NCBI GenBank assembly: GCA_965263225.1
Contig: CBDHHG010000001.1
Location: 1,736,001-1,800,000 of the forward strand
Source: DT-111 sp965263225
GTDB taxonomy: Bacteria; Bacteroidota; Bacteroidia; Chitinophagales; Saprospiraceae
DNA: 64,000 nt
Reading direction: 5' to 3'
Part shown: in pieces, positions 16,609-25,819 of the stretch
Layout of the letters: each line of letters begins with the position of its first letter
Numbering within the stretch: the first letter of the stretch is position 1
The notes under the pieces: generated by a model
Databases searched by the model: none
What the model saw: only the letters and a program-made list of their open reading frames with translations
What the model was told of the DNA's origin: nothing
Position numbers and translations under genes: made by a program

Positions 16609-19600
16609 TTATTTCTTCAAAGGCATCGTATTATCATAGATGTTCTTATCCAAGAGATGCAAATAGGGATCTAACGAAACGTACTTAGGTAAATGATCCA
16701 CTTGGCAACGGATCTCCTGCACACCGCTTTTGAGTATATATTTTGCGTAGTGGTCTTGCTCAGAAAAGCGAACTAAGTCATCAGGATGAAGTTGGAATAA
16801 GCCAATGTTGACCATTTCTTCCATGGGCACCTCTTCCAAAACCCCATTTTTCAACTCACTCTTATGCGCTTCCACCTCTAGCAGCACTTCATACCCACCA
16901 GTACTCAATTGGGTAAAGGAGGAAGACAAAATCTTCGTATCATAGATCGTAATGCGGGAAAGCCAATCCTTCAATTGTTGTTGCTGGGCAGGCGTAGCGC
17001 GTTGAAAGAGTTGAGCTTCAAAATCCGCCATGTTCGCCTTCGGCTTGGGGAAGGCGTGATGATCGAAGAGATATCGTAAGGCCTCATTCAACTCTTCTTC
17101 TCCTAATAGATCTCGGATAGCATTCATCACTACCCCTCCCTTAGAATAGGATAGATAGCCTTGTCCATCGACCAAGTTCAAGGGTGGTTCCGGGACGATG
17201 GCGCGGTTTCGTTCTCGGAAATACCGACTCATCTCTTCCTTGACTAAGGCTCTAAGTTGGTGCTGCCCTTGTCGCTGTTCCTGGATAATGCACTCCAGAT
17301 ATTTAGCCGTAGATTCCACCAGGAAACTCCCTCCAGCTCCAGTGTATGGGGTAAGTTGATGACCGAACCATTGATGAGCGACCTCATGAGCGACCCGCTT
17401 CGTCACTACATCAAAAGCAGTGGTGTCCCGTAAATCGGTAAGGAAAGCTCGATCTTCCACCAAACCAATAATTCCGGGTGCAGCATATCCTCCCATTGGC
17501 CAATGACCAGGGATTTCCAATAGTCGCAATTCATCCATCTTATAGGCACCAAATGCATCCTGGCAATAGGCCAAGGATTGCTCCATCACCTCTAGAATCA
17601 CATCAACATTGTAGGCTTGTCCCTCATCATAAAATACCGAAAGTAGCACACTATCTATCTGACTTTCTAGAAGTTGATAATTAGCAGAAATGTAACTGTA
17701 GAAATGATTGATCGGCGCTTGGCTTTTGTAATGAAAATAAGCTCGGCCATCTTCTTCCCAGCTATTTATTAAGCTTCCTGGTGCAACAGCCTTTTGCGGG
17801 CTATCGGTCGAAATGGTTGTCTCAAAGTCGAATTTGTTATAGGTGGCGCGATCTTCATCTGCCATCCCCGCATGCATTTCACTTTCTGCTGCTATAGCTA
17901 TGAGCGGTAGCCCCCTTTTTAAGCGTTCTTCGTTGTCCCGAATTTCTATATCTGATTGGTAGCCAAATCTAGGTACAATCCCGATACTCATTATATTCGT
18001 TCCATTTTTGACCACAGAGCGTTCCCGTATGGACCGTTCAAATCTTACGCCCTGGGGTTTGTACTTGATATCGTATATCATATCGATAGTATCTCCTGGG
18101 AGAACAGGCTGATCCAGTGTAAATTGATAAACACGGTGCAAGGCATCGTATTCGATTAGCTTTGCTTGATCTATTTCCAGTTTTTCTATTTCCAACCAGC
18201 GTGGAGCAGTAAACCACTGCTTGAGAATCGGCTCTTCTCCTCGGTTGGTCAATTTAAATTCATGTTCGATTTTGAAGCTTCCTTGTTTTGGATATATATC
18301 CACTTTTGATTTCATAGCAGCGACACGTAAATCAGGCCATTCATCCATCGGTTTATATTTCAATTCATAAGCGGCCCTTCGGTCAAGGGTTGCCTCCCGA
18401 TTCGTTCGGGTGTTGAGCACGTTCATTTGATAATATAATGCTCCACAAAAGCCAAGGAAGAGGAGCGTTAAGCCAGCGGGGGTAATCCAATTATTATTTT
18501 TATGTTGACGGAAACTGGCACGCAATTGCTTAGTGAAGGAGTTTCGCTGCCCTCTCTTCCAGCCTTTCCAGCTAAAGTAGATTAACAATACCATTAAGCT
18601 TGCCCAATAAAGAGCGAACCAATGAAAAGCGTCAATCTGCCGATCTATGCCGTTCATATTGTTGTATAAAACTTCTGGAAAAACACCAAGCCTGGCCATA
18701 GGATGCGCCAGTCCCAGGCGAGTACTCAGGCCCGTCATGAATACAATTGCGAGCACAAGGCCAATAAACATACCTATATACTTATTGGATACTAGGCTTT
18801 GAATAAAAAGAATCAGCACAGAAAAAAACACCAAGGGTAAGCCTAGCAAATAGAATTGCATAAGGTACTGCGGCAAATCAAGCGTGTAATAACCTTTGAT
18901 TATCTGACATGCCATAGCTGCCAAAAACGCACTAATCAACATAATCATAGGTAAAGTAATCAATGCCAGCAACTTGGAGAGATAGGAAACCCAATTCTGG
19001 ATGGGGGTGCTATCTACCATGTCTTTCCATCGAGCCAAACGCTCTCTCGCCATGATCTCCCCCGCAAAGAATATTACGAGTATTCGGCTAAATATTTGGA
19101 AGGGCTCTTCGATCAACCAAATCATTAGATCTGTAGTGGGATAAAGGGTACTTCCATATTCGCTGCCACCATAGATTCGAGTGATGATTTCAGATAAGAT
19201 CACCCCTACCCAAAGGAGAATAGCAAGTCGAATCGGCCAGCCTCCCCAAAGTAATTTCCCCTCCATCTGCAAACTGGTTTTGAAGGCGGGCCAATGGGCT
19301 TGTTGGGTCAATGAAAGATGAGGCTGTCGATAAGGAGCCTGTATCGTATGCTCGGTGCTCGGTATCGTCTGGTCCCTCGCTTTCGTGTTGGCAGTACCCT
19401 TCCTGAAAGAAAATAATCTGTAGGAGAGCAACAGCACTCCAACTGCTATCGATACCCAAATTAGACGATTAGCCAAAAATAGCCCATTCAGACGAATCAA
19501 AGCTTCATTCCGCTCCATTATCTCCCAAAACTGCGTTTGTTCAAAGAAAGCAGAGAGGCCAAAGGGATCAATTAGGGCAGCCAATGCTAGGGCTTCCGGC

Positions 19601-20208
19601 GTAGCGGGTGTCGAACCTGCAATCATAGGAGAGTTGAAATAGATGGCTCCAAACCAGTAGAGGCAGTAGAGAAGAATTCCTCCTATATAGGTCAACAAGG
19701 TACTTCGTGTAAGACTTGCAATTAAAAAAAGGAGAGAAGAGGCCAAAAAGATATTGGGTAAACCCAAAACCAAATAGGGCCAGATGTAATTGATCGCAGT
19801 GACTGGCCCAATCTGATCTTCACTGCCACTTCTAATCATTGCTCCCATCCAGAGGCCGAGAATTGCAAAGGCAAAAAGCACTAAGCCACTAAAGAATAGC
19901 CCAAAGAAGCGAGTTGTTAGGTAGGTCCGCTTCAGTACAGGTGTCGTGAAGATCAAAGGCGCCATCCGGTGAACTTGATCCCGTAAGACCACCCGACTGG
20001 TTTGTATCATGATAAAGAAGATCGCTACTAAGGAAAATAACCCCACGATCTTGTGTAAGTTATAGGTAGAATTGTAGTATAAATTGGCTTCGCCAAAGGC
20101 ATTTCCAGACAAGGCAAAACCAAAGGCCAGAAAAGCCATCGCAAAGACGAGGAAAGAAATATGCCGGCTATGGAAACGCCATTCGAAGAGGAGTAAACGG
20201 GAAAACAT
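16609..20208 (-). CDS. ABC-2-type permease fused to M1-family aminopeptidase
   Basis: 1199 aa from ATG 20208 (a longer reading to 20268 adds non-homologous residues). The N-terminal half has about 12 membrane segments in two sets: the first begins MFSRLLLFEWRFHSRHISF, the second follows ARERLARWKDMVDSTP. Residues ~600-1199 are a periplasmic M1 metallopeptidase domain with the zinc motif VAHEVAHQWFGHQ near residue 937 and a Glu 19 residues on (FLVEST). The exopeptidase GxMEN-type motif is represented by PMGGYAAPGI. This permease-peptidase fusion is a recurring Bacteroidota family. The partner ATPase is encoded 60 bases upstream. It probably exports or processes peptides; the substrate is unknown. 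Confidence 0.9.
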   Translation of the reverse strand: MFSRLLLFEWRFHSRHISFLVFAMAFLAFGFALSGNAFGEANLYYNSTYNLHKIVGLFSLVAIFFIMIQTSRVVLRDQVHRMAPLIFTTPVLKRTYLTTRFFGLFFSGLVLFAFAILGLWMGAMIRSGSEDQIGPVTAINYIWPYLVLGLPNIFLASSLLFLIASLTRSTLLTYIGGILLYCLYWFGAIYFNSPMIAGSTPATPEALALAALIDPFGLSAFFEQTQFWEIMERNEALIRLNGLFLANRLIWVSIAVGVLLLSYRLFSFRKGTANTKARDQTIPSTEHTIQAPYRQPHLSLTQQAHWPAFKTSLQMEGKLLWGGWPIRLAILLWVGVILSEIITRIYGGSEYGSTLYPTTDLMIWLIEEPFQIFSRILVIFFAGEIMARERLARWKDMVDSTPIQNWVSYLSKLLALITLPMIMLISAFLAAMACQIIKGYYTLDLPQYLMQFYLLGLPLVFFSVLILFIQSLVSNKYIGMFIGLVLAIVFMTGLSTRLGLAHPMARLGVFPEVLYNNMNGIDRQIDAFHWFALYWASLMVLLIYFSWKGWKRGQRNSFTKQLRASFRQHKNNNWITPAGLTLLFLGFCGALYYQMNVLNTRTNREATLDRRAAYELKYKPMDEWPDLRVAAMKSKVDIYPKQGSFKIEHEFKLTNRGEEPILKQWFTAPRWLEIEKLEIDQAKLIEYDALHRVYQFTLDQPVLPGDTIDMIYDIKYKPQGVRFERSIRERSVVKNGTNIMSIGIVPRFGYQSDIEIRDNEERLKRGLPLIAIAAESEMHAGMADEDRATYNKFDFETTISTDSPQKAVAPGSLINSWEEDGRAYFHYKSQAPINHFYSYISANYQLLESQIDSVLLSVFYDEGQAYNVDVILEVMEQSLAYCQDAFGAYKMDELRLLEIPGHWPMGGYAAPGIIGLVEDRAFLTDLRDTTAFDVVTKRVAHEVAHQWFGHQLTPYTGAGGSFLVESTAKYLECIIQEQRQGQHQLRALVKEEMSRYFRERNRAIVPEPPLNLVDGQGYLSYSKGGVVMNAIRDLLGEEELNEALRYLFDHHAFPKPKANMADFEAQLFQRATPAQQQQLKDWLSRITIYDTKILSSSFTQLSTGGYEVLLEVEAHKSELKNGVLEEVPMEEMVNIGLFQLHPDDLVRFSEQDHYAKYILKSGVQEIRCQVDHLPKYVSLDPYLHLLDKNIYDNTMPLKK

Positions 20209-20268
20209 GATCAATGGAGAATGTTGAATTAAGAATAAAAAGTTGAGAATGGGGAATGCTGAATGCAA

Positions 20269-21162
20269 TTAGGAGTGGCTGAGCACTTGTTGAAAGGTGG
20301 AGAAATACACATCTTCCAAACTAGGTTCCACTGATTCAAAGTCTTCTCCAGGCCAACGATCAGCCAGTACATGAACCCGCCTCCGCCCAGCAAACAAGCG
20401 GCTGGACAGCACATGCTGGTCGGGCCTCACCTGGAAGTCCAGGTGCTTGTCCATTATTTTCCGCCAAACTTTCCCCTTAATTCTTTCGATCAGGGCAGCT
20501 GGTGCCCCCTGTTCTACCAAACGCCCCTTATGAATGATGGCAACTTGCTGACAAAGATCTCGAACATCTTCCACGATATGGGTAGATAAAATAACGACCT
20601 TCTTTTCTCCTAGCTCGCTAAGTAAATCCAGAAAGCGGTTGCGCTCCTCAGGGTCCAGGCCAGCAGTCGGCTCGTCTACAATTACCAACTGCGGATTGCC
20701 AAGCAATGCCTGAGCCACACCAAAACGCTGCCGCATCCCACCGGAGAATGCACTAACCACTTTTTTCCGATATCCCCATAAATTAGTGTGTCTTAGTAGC
20801 TGCTCTATCTGGTTATGGCGTTCCGCTCTTTGGTGGATTCCTTTTAAAATTGCTAGGTGGTCCATGAGTTGCCAGGTGGACATGCCTGGGTACACTCCAA
20901 AATCTTGGGGAAGGTATCCTAATTGATTCCTGATGTATTGTGGTTGAGTCAGGATATCAAGACCGTTAAACTGAATGTTGCCCTCATCTGCTTCTTGCAG
21001 GCCGGCGATCGTACGCATTAAGGTTGATTTCCCTGCACCATTGGGTCCCAGCAAACCAAAGATACCGTTGTGGACTTCAAAGCTCAAGCCATCCAAGGCC
21101 TTCATCCCTCGGCCATAAGTTTTTGATAGATTTTCTACTTGTAGGTGATTCGTCTGTAGCAT
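20269..21162 (-). CDS. ABC transporter ATP-binding protein
   Basis: 297 aa from ATG 21162, giving the usual beginning MLQTNHLQVENLSKTYGRG; upstream in-frame codons do not look like ABC sequence. Walker A is GPNGAGKSTLM, Q-loop GYLPQDFGVYP, signature FSGGMRQRFGVAQALLG, Walker B LVIVDEPTAGLDPEERN and the H-loop ILSTHIVEDV. It energises the permease-M1 fusion encoded 60 bases downstream. The gene is divergent from the LytS/LytTR pair, across 192 bp, a layout in which the two-component system may control the exporter. Confidence 0.93.
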   Translation of the reverse strand: MLQTNHLQVENLSKTYGRGMKALDGLSFEVHNGIFGLLGPNGAGKSTLMRTIAGLQEADEGNIQFNGLDILTQPQYIRNQLGYLPQDFGVYPGMSTWQLMDHLAILKGIHQRAERHNQIEQLLRHTNLWGYRKKVVSAFSGGMRQRFGVAQALLGNPQLVIVDEPTAGLDPEERNRFLDLLSELGEKKVVILSTHIVEDVRDLCQQVAIIHKGRLVEQGAPAALIERIKGKVWRKIMDKHLDFQVRPDQHVLSSRLFAGRRRVHVLADRWPGEDFESVEPSLEDVYFSTFQQVLSHS

Positions 21163-21271
21163 GTTATTGCGTTCTTTTACTACGAAATACGGATCGAGAA
21201 GAGCGGAATACAAAGAAAAGTGTTGTACCGCTACAATCTGATGATCAACCGCAGTGTTCAGGCCGAATAGT

Positions 21272-21310
21272 GGATCATGCACTATATCATCGAAATTGTG
21301 CGCTTGATCC
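21272..21310. promoter_or_regulatory. Dyad in the divergent ABC/LytS intergenic region
   Basis: GGATCA (21272-21277) pairs with TGATCC (21305-21310), and GCAC (21279-21282) with GTGC (21298-21301), around a 15-base AT-rich centre. It lies 45 bases before the lytS-like start and could be an operator for the adjacent regulator. The match is modest and could be chance. Confidence 0.3.
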
Positions 21311-21354
21311 TTAAAACTTGTCGAAAAGCTGCATTTTCCGCTTCTTTGTAGCGT

Positions 21355-22857
21355 ATGAAGTGGCTTTCAAAAAACATGCAGTTTAACTGGTTGAACAATA
21401 ACCTTTGGGTGTATTTAGCCCTTTTTTTAGTCTTGAGTGCAGAACGAGCCACTAATCTTCCACCACATACCTGGCAGCATTACCTATCTTGCTTAGCAGT
21501 ATTAGCAGGTCTAAATACCCCTGTTTTAGCCTTTACATATTGGCGGAAATGGTTAAAACCCCATCTGTCCACTTTTTACTTCTGGTTGTTATGGGCCGGG
21601 GCTTTTCTTATCATCCCGATCATCATTGCTTCTTTGTCCCAATTTCGCTGGCCATTCCATATCCCACTCTTTGGTATGCGTGACTATTTTGTTATGTTGG
21701 CAGTACTGTTACCGGTCCTCGACCTTGGCCTGTTGGTCAATGCATTGGCCACGCAAAAGGGGGCGATCATTAGCTGGTTGGAGAAATGGGGAATCGATGG
21801 CACGATTTTAATTGGGATCACTTTTTTTTCGCTTTTGTTTAGTATGATGATTGTCAGTAATCAGGAGATATTTGATCGCCAAGAATTGATAATGCCCAGT
21901 GTAAATCTGATTTTGGTGTTTCGTAACTTTTTCCGTTTCCTGACCTATACCCTTCAGTTTTCCCTAATCTATTTATCGCTGTATTTTTTCTATTTACTAA
22001 ACAGCCGATTTCTAATTCCTGAAATGCTCAAGAGAAGAGGTATTCTTCTTTATGCAATAGGAGTAGCAGGAAGTATAGCTTTATTTTTCCCAATCCTCTC
22101 ACAAATACTGGTGAGTCTTCCGCTGGTGCGTGACGCCAAAAGTTTAATGCCAAGCGAAACCTTAGTTGTATTCACTGAGCTTAATGCCATCATCCCTGGC
22201 ATTGTCTTAATCACTAGTCTGCCGTTGATTGTAGCCTTTCAGTGGTTTAAACAAAATAACGAAATCACAAAACTGGAAAAACAGCAGATTGAAAGCGAGT
22301 TACTCCTCTTGAAGCAACAGATCAACCCACACTTTTTCTTCAACACTTTGCACAACCTGTACTCCTTAAGCTTGGCTAAATCCGATCAAACACCGGAAGT
22401 TATTGTGCAATTATCTGAACTCATGCGCTATGTCATCTATAAAGGGAAAGAGAAAGAAGTACCCCTAGCGGAGGAGATAGATTACATAGAGGACTACTTG
22501 CAATTACAGCAAATCCGTTTGCATAAGGATTTTGAATTGCAATTCAACAAATCTGTCGAAGATCCCTCTTTTTTACTGCCTCCACTTTTGCTGATTATAT
22601 TGATTGAGAATGCCTTTAAGCATGGCATAGAACCAGCAGAAGGTAAATGTTTCCTCGCCGTCCATCTAAAGAGTAGCTCAAGATCCCTTTCCTTCAAGTG
22701 TCGCAATTCCTTTGAATCCAATCCAGAAAATGAACCGGGGATCGGCCTTGAGAACCTACAGCGGAGGTTGAGTCTGCTATTCCCAAACCAGCACAAATTT
22801 TCCGTCCAGAAAGAAGGAGGAGTGTTCACCGCAAATTTGGAAGTATGGAACCAGTAA
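21355..22857 (+). CDS. LytS-type sensor histidine kinase
   Basis: 500 aa. Seven or eight hydrophobic segments cover about residues 15-310 (e.g. LWVYLALFLVLSAE). They are followed by a coiled linker (EITKLEKQQIESELLLLKQQ) and the His_kinase module of the LytS family: QINPHFFFNTLHNLYSL, with the phospho-acceptor His in NPHF. The ATP-binding part shows IENAFKHGIEP (N-box) and EPGIGLENLQRRLSLLFP (G-box). It acts at the inner membrane and phosphorylates the response regulator whose start (22845) overlaps its end by 13 bases. The stimulus is unknown; the adjacent divergent ABC exporter suggests an envelope or peptide signal. Confidence 0.92.
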   Translation: MKWLSKNMQFNWLNNNLWVYLALFLVLSAERATNLPPHTWQHYLSCLAVLAGLNTPVLAFTYWRKWLKPHLSTFYFWLLWAGAFLIIPIIIASLSQFRWPFHIPLFGMRDYFVMLAVLLPVLDLGLLVNALATQKGAIISWLEKWGIDGTILIGITFFSLLFSMMIVSNQEIFDRQELIMPSVNLILVFRNFFRFLTYTLQFSLIYLSLYFFYLLNSRFLIPEMLKRRGILLYAIGVAGSIALFFPILSQILVSLPLVRDAKSLMPSETLVVFTELNAIIPGIVLITSLPLIVAFQWFKQNNEITKLEKQQIESELLLLKQQINPHFFFNTLHNLYSLSLAKSDQTPEVIVQLSELMRYVIYKGKEKEVPLAEEIDYIEDYLQLQQIRLHKDFELQFNKSVEDPSFLLPPLLLIILIENAFKHGIEPAEGKCFLAVHLKSSSRSLSFKCRNSFESNPENEPGIGLENLQRRLSLLFPNQHKFSVQKEGGVFTANLEVWNQ

Positions 22858-23579
22858 AACTCAAGGCTTTAATCGTGGATGATGAACCGCTAGCACATGA
22901 TGTCATCATCCGTTTCGCGAAGGACGTTCCTGATCTCGAGATTGTAGGCCAATCTTTTCTGGCGTTGGATGCCCTGGAATTTCTCCGGCATCAGTCCGTC
23001 GATCTCATTTTCCTAGATATCCAGATGCCCAAACTAAAAGGCTTAGAGTTTCTTAGGTTACTTGACAAAAAGCCCATGGTCATCATTACTTCTGCCTACG
23101 AAAAATACGCTCTGGAAAGCTTTGACCTTGAGGTGATTGATTACCTTTTAAAGCCCTATCGATTTGATCGCTTCTTGAAAGCGGTACGACGAGCCTTTGA
23201 CCAGCAGCAATTAAAGGCAAAACAGACAGAAACAAAAGCAATTCAAGACATCTCCAGCCCCCAACAACTCTTTATCAAATCAGATAAGCGCTTCATCCAA
23301 ATTCAAATAGAGGACATCTACTACCTGGAAAGTCATGGCAACTATGTCAAAGTATGGCAAAAGGATGGTTTTCATTTAACCCCCAAAACACTGCAAAGCT
23401 TTGAGGATATCCTACCTAGCCCCATCTTCTTCCGTATTCACAAGTCTACCATTGTGAATAAACGCTATATTGATTATCTGGAGGGAAATCAGATTAAGAT
23501 GCAAAATGGCACGATGCTAAATATTGGGAGAAATCACAGGCAGCGCGTGAAGCAGTTGATTACGGAGAAGGAGAGTTAG
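22845..23579 (+). CDS. LytTR-family response regulator
   Basis: 244 aa. The receiver domain (residues 6-120) has the acidic pocket VDDEP, phospho-acceptor D58 in FLDIQMPKLKG, conserved ITSAYEKYAL and the Lys of YLLKPY. The C-terminal LytTR DNA-binding domain (about 140-240) has FIKSDKRFIQIQIEDIYYLE, GNYVKVW, FFRIHKSTIVNKRYI and LNIGRNHRQRVKQL. The gene overlaps the kinase gene, so the two are translationally coupled. Targets may include the divergent ABC genes. Confidence 0.94.
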   Translation: MEPVKLKALIVDDEPLAHDVIIRFAKDVPDLEIVGQSFLALDALEFLRHQSVDLIFLDIQMPKLKGLEFLRLLDKKPMVIITSAYEKYALESFDLEVIDYLLKPYRFDRFLKAVRRAFDQQQLKAKQTETKAIQDISSPQQLFIKSDKRFIQIQIEDIYYLESHGNYVKVWQKDGFHLTPKTLQSFEDILPSPIFFRIHKSTIVNKRYIDYLEGNQIKMQNGTMLNIGRNHRQRVKQLITEKES

Positions 23580-23652
23580 AGGATGACAAATAGAGTTCAG
23601 AAGATAAAAAGAAGGCAGAAGGCTGAACATAAAGAGCAAAAGGCCTGCAATT

Positions 23653-23689
23653 AGAAGCGAGAAGCCAGATGATCTGACTTCTCGCTTCT
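23653..23689. terminator. Bidirectional terminator hairpin
   Basis: AGAAGCGAGAAG (23653-23664) pairs perfectly with CTTCTCGCTTCT (23678-23689), with an inner CAG/CTG. It lies between the converging response regulator and aspS genes. Confidence 0.65.
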
Positions 23690-23727
23690 AACAATCTGAC
23701 AGTGCAGCGGTCTAATCAACCACTAAC

Positions 23728-25494
23728 TTATTCTCCTTTCAAATCTAATTTGATCTGCAATTCTTCTAGTTGTGCTCCATCGACTGCAGCAGGTGCATCG
23801 ATCATCATATCTCGCCCCTGATTATTTTTAGGGAAAGCAATGAAATCTCGGATGCTCGCTTGGCCATTCATAACTGCGCAGAGTCGGTCAAAACCGAAGG
23901 CAATTCCACCGTGTGGAGGCGCACCGTACTCAAAAGCTCCCATTAGGAAGCCAAATTGCTCTTCGGCCTCTTCTGGAGTAAAGCCAAGCAATTTGAAGTT
24001 ACGAGCTTGTAATGCCCGATCATGGATACGAATAGACCCCCCACCTATTTCAGAGCCATTGATCACCAAATCGTAAGCATCGGCCCGCAGACTCTTCATG
24101 GTTTCATGATCTCCAGTCAGCATGCGTTCTACGTCTTCTTTCTTTGGAGAGGTAAAAGGGTGGTGCATGGCGTGAAAGCGATGGCTATCCTCATCCCATT
24201 CCAACAAGGGGAAATCCACAACCCACAAAGGCTTGAAGTCACCTGCCTTCATCAAGCCTAATCGACGGCCCATTTCCAGACGTAATTCATTCAATTGCTT
24301 GCGTGTCTTGTCGGATTCACCTGCCAGAATGAAAACCATATCACCGGGCTTAGCACCAAATAGCTCTCCCCATTGCCTTAAGGCGTCTTCGGAAAAGAAT
24401 TTACCAATAGAAGATTTAATACTTCCATCTTCATTAAACTTGATATATACCAGACCTTTTGCTCCAATTTGCGGACGTTTCACCCAGTCGGTCAGGCCAT
24501 CTATTTGCTTACGAGTCATGCTCGCCTGCCCTTCTACACAAATACCCACTACTAATTCCGACTTGTCGAACACTACGAAACCTTGTCCTTGAGCAACATC
24601 ATTTAACTCTACAAACTCCATCCCGAATCGCATATCTGGCTTATCCGAACCGAATCTACGCATCGCCTCATCGTAATTCATGCGTGGGAAGTCTGGCAAT
24701 TCTACACCAATAGTTTCTTTGAAAAGGTTTTTAGTTAACCCTTCAAAAGTTTGCAAGATTTGTTCTTGCGTTACAAAGGACATCTCACAGTCAATCTGCG
24801 TAAATTCTGGCTGACGATCTGCTCGTAAGTCTTCATCTCTAAAGCATTTCACAATTTGGAAATACTTATCAAAGCCAGACACCATCAGCAATTGCTTGAA
24901 GGTCTGAGGTGATTGTGGCAAGGCATAAAACTGACCGCCATTCATTCGACTCGGCACGACAAAGTCACGCGCACCTTCCGGCGTACTCTTGATCAAAAAG
25001 GGAGTCTCTACTTCAATAAAGCCTTGCCCTCCCAAGTAGCTTCGAGTTGCCAAAGCCAACTTGCTACGGAAGATGATATTTTCCTGTACTGGCCCTCTTC
25101 TCAAATCGAGGTATCGGTACTTCATTCGGAGATCATCTCCGCCATCGGTATCTTCTTCAATGGTGAACGGAGGAACTTTGGACGCATTCAAAATATCCAT
25201 TTCCTTCACTTCAATCTCAATATCACCTGTCGCTCGATTCGGGTTCTTATTGGTACGCTCTCGCACTAGACCTTTTACTCTCACCACGAATTCCCGCCCT
25301 AACTTACGAGCCTGTGCACCTAGGGCCTCATCATCTTCCATATCGAATACCAACTGCGTAATACCATATCGGTCTCGAAGATCAATAAAGGTCATTCCGC
25401 CAAAGTCACGACTGGCTTGCACCCAGCCACTAATCGTAATTTCTTGTCCTACGTGTTGCATCCGCAACTCTCCACAGGTGTGTGATCGATACAT
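23728..25494 (-). CDS. aspS: Aspartate--tRNA ligase
   Basis: 588 aa class IIb aminoacyl-tRNA synthetase charging tRNA-Asp. I chose ATG 25494 (MYRSHTCGELR); a TTG three codons upstream is in frame but less likely. The N-terminal OB-fold anticodon-binding domain has ITISGWVQASRDFGGMTFID. The catalytic core has motif 2 (FRDEDLRADRQPEFTQID), the bacterial GAD insertion (about 300-410) and motif 3 (GGIAFGFDRLCAVM). Length is normal for the bacterial type. No Asn-specific features can be judged from sequence alone. Confidence 0.97.
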   Translation of the reverse strand: MYRSHTCGELRMQHVGQEITISGWVQASRDFGGMTFIDLRDRYGITQLVFDMEDDEALGAQARKLGREFVVRVKGLVRERTNKNPNRATGDIEIEVKEMDILNASKVPPFTIEEDTDGGDDLRMKYRYLDLRRGPVQENIIFRSKLALATRSYLGGQGFIEVETPFLIKSTPEGARDFVVPSRMNGGQFYALPQSPQTFKQLLMVSGFDKYFQIVKCFRDEDLRADRQPEFTQIDCEMSFVTQEQILQTFEGLTKNLFKETIGVELPDFPRMNYDEAMRRFGSDKPDMRFGMEFVELNDVAQGQGFVVFDKSELVVGICVEGQASMTRKQIDGLTDWVKRPQIGAKGLVYIKFNEDGSIKSSIGKFFSEDALRQWGELFGAKPGDMVFILAGESDKTRKQLNELRLEMGRRLGLMKAGDFKPLWVVDFPLLEWDEDSHRFHAMHHPFTSPKKEDVERMLTGDHETMKSLRADAYDLVINGSEIGGGSIRIHDRALQARNFKLLGFTPEEAEEQFGFLMGAFEYGAPPHGGIAFGFDRLCAVMNGQASIRDFIAFPKNNQGRDMMIDAPAAVDGAQLEELQIKLDLKGE

Positions 25495-25819
25495 TTTATT
25501 CAATTTTATTCTACTCGTACGGTACTTCTAGGAGTGAGTGTTTGGGACTCCTTTTGCCAAGACGAGCGCAAAAATAGGGATTCACCCTTGAAATACATAT
25601 CACTTTTATAGAACTGATTTAAACTTTTTCATTTGGATTGCAGACTAAAATCTAAATCCATTCATAGATTAAAGCGTATTAGAATCCCGTTCAGGCACTC
25701 CATTCCTCTATATTATTTGTATACCGTAGCAAAACTTTTATACCTTGAGGCTCTTTTGATAATGAATCCAAACCGCCTTTAATTCGTTAACTTCCTCATC
25801 ATAGCAAGCGGAATACTTC
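25495..25819. other. Divergent intergenic region, 325 bp
   Basis: Lies between aspS and the SLC12-like transporter, AT-rich, and should contain promoters for both. No coding ORF and no clear TAnnTTTG element in either direction was identified. Confidence 0.4.
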
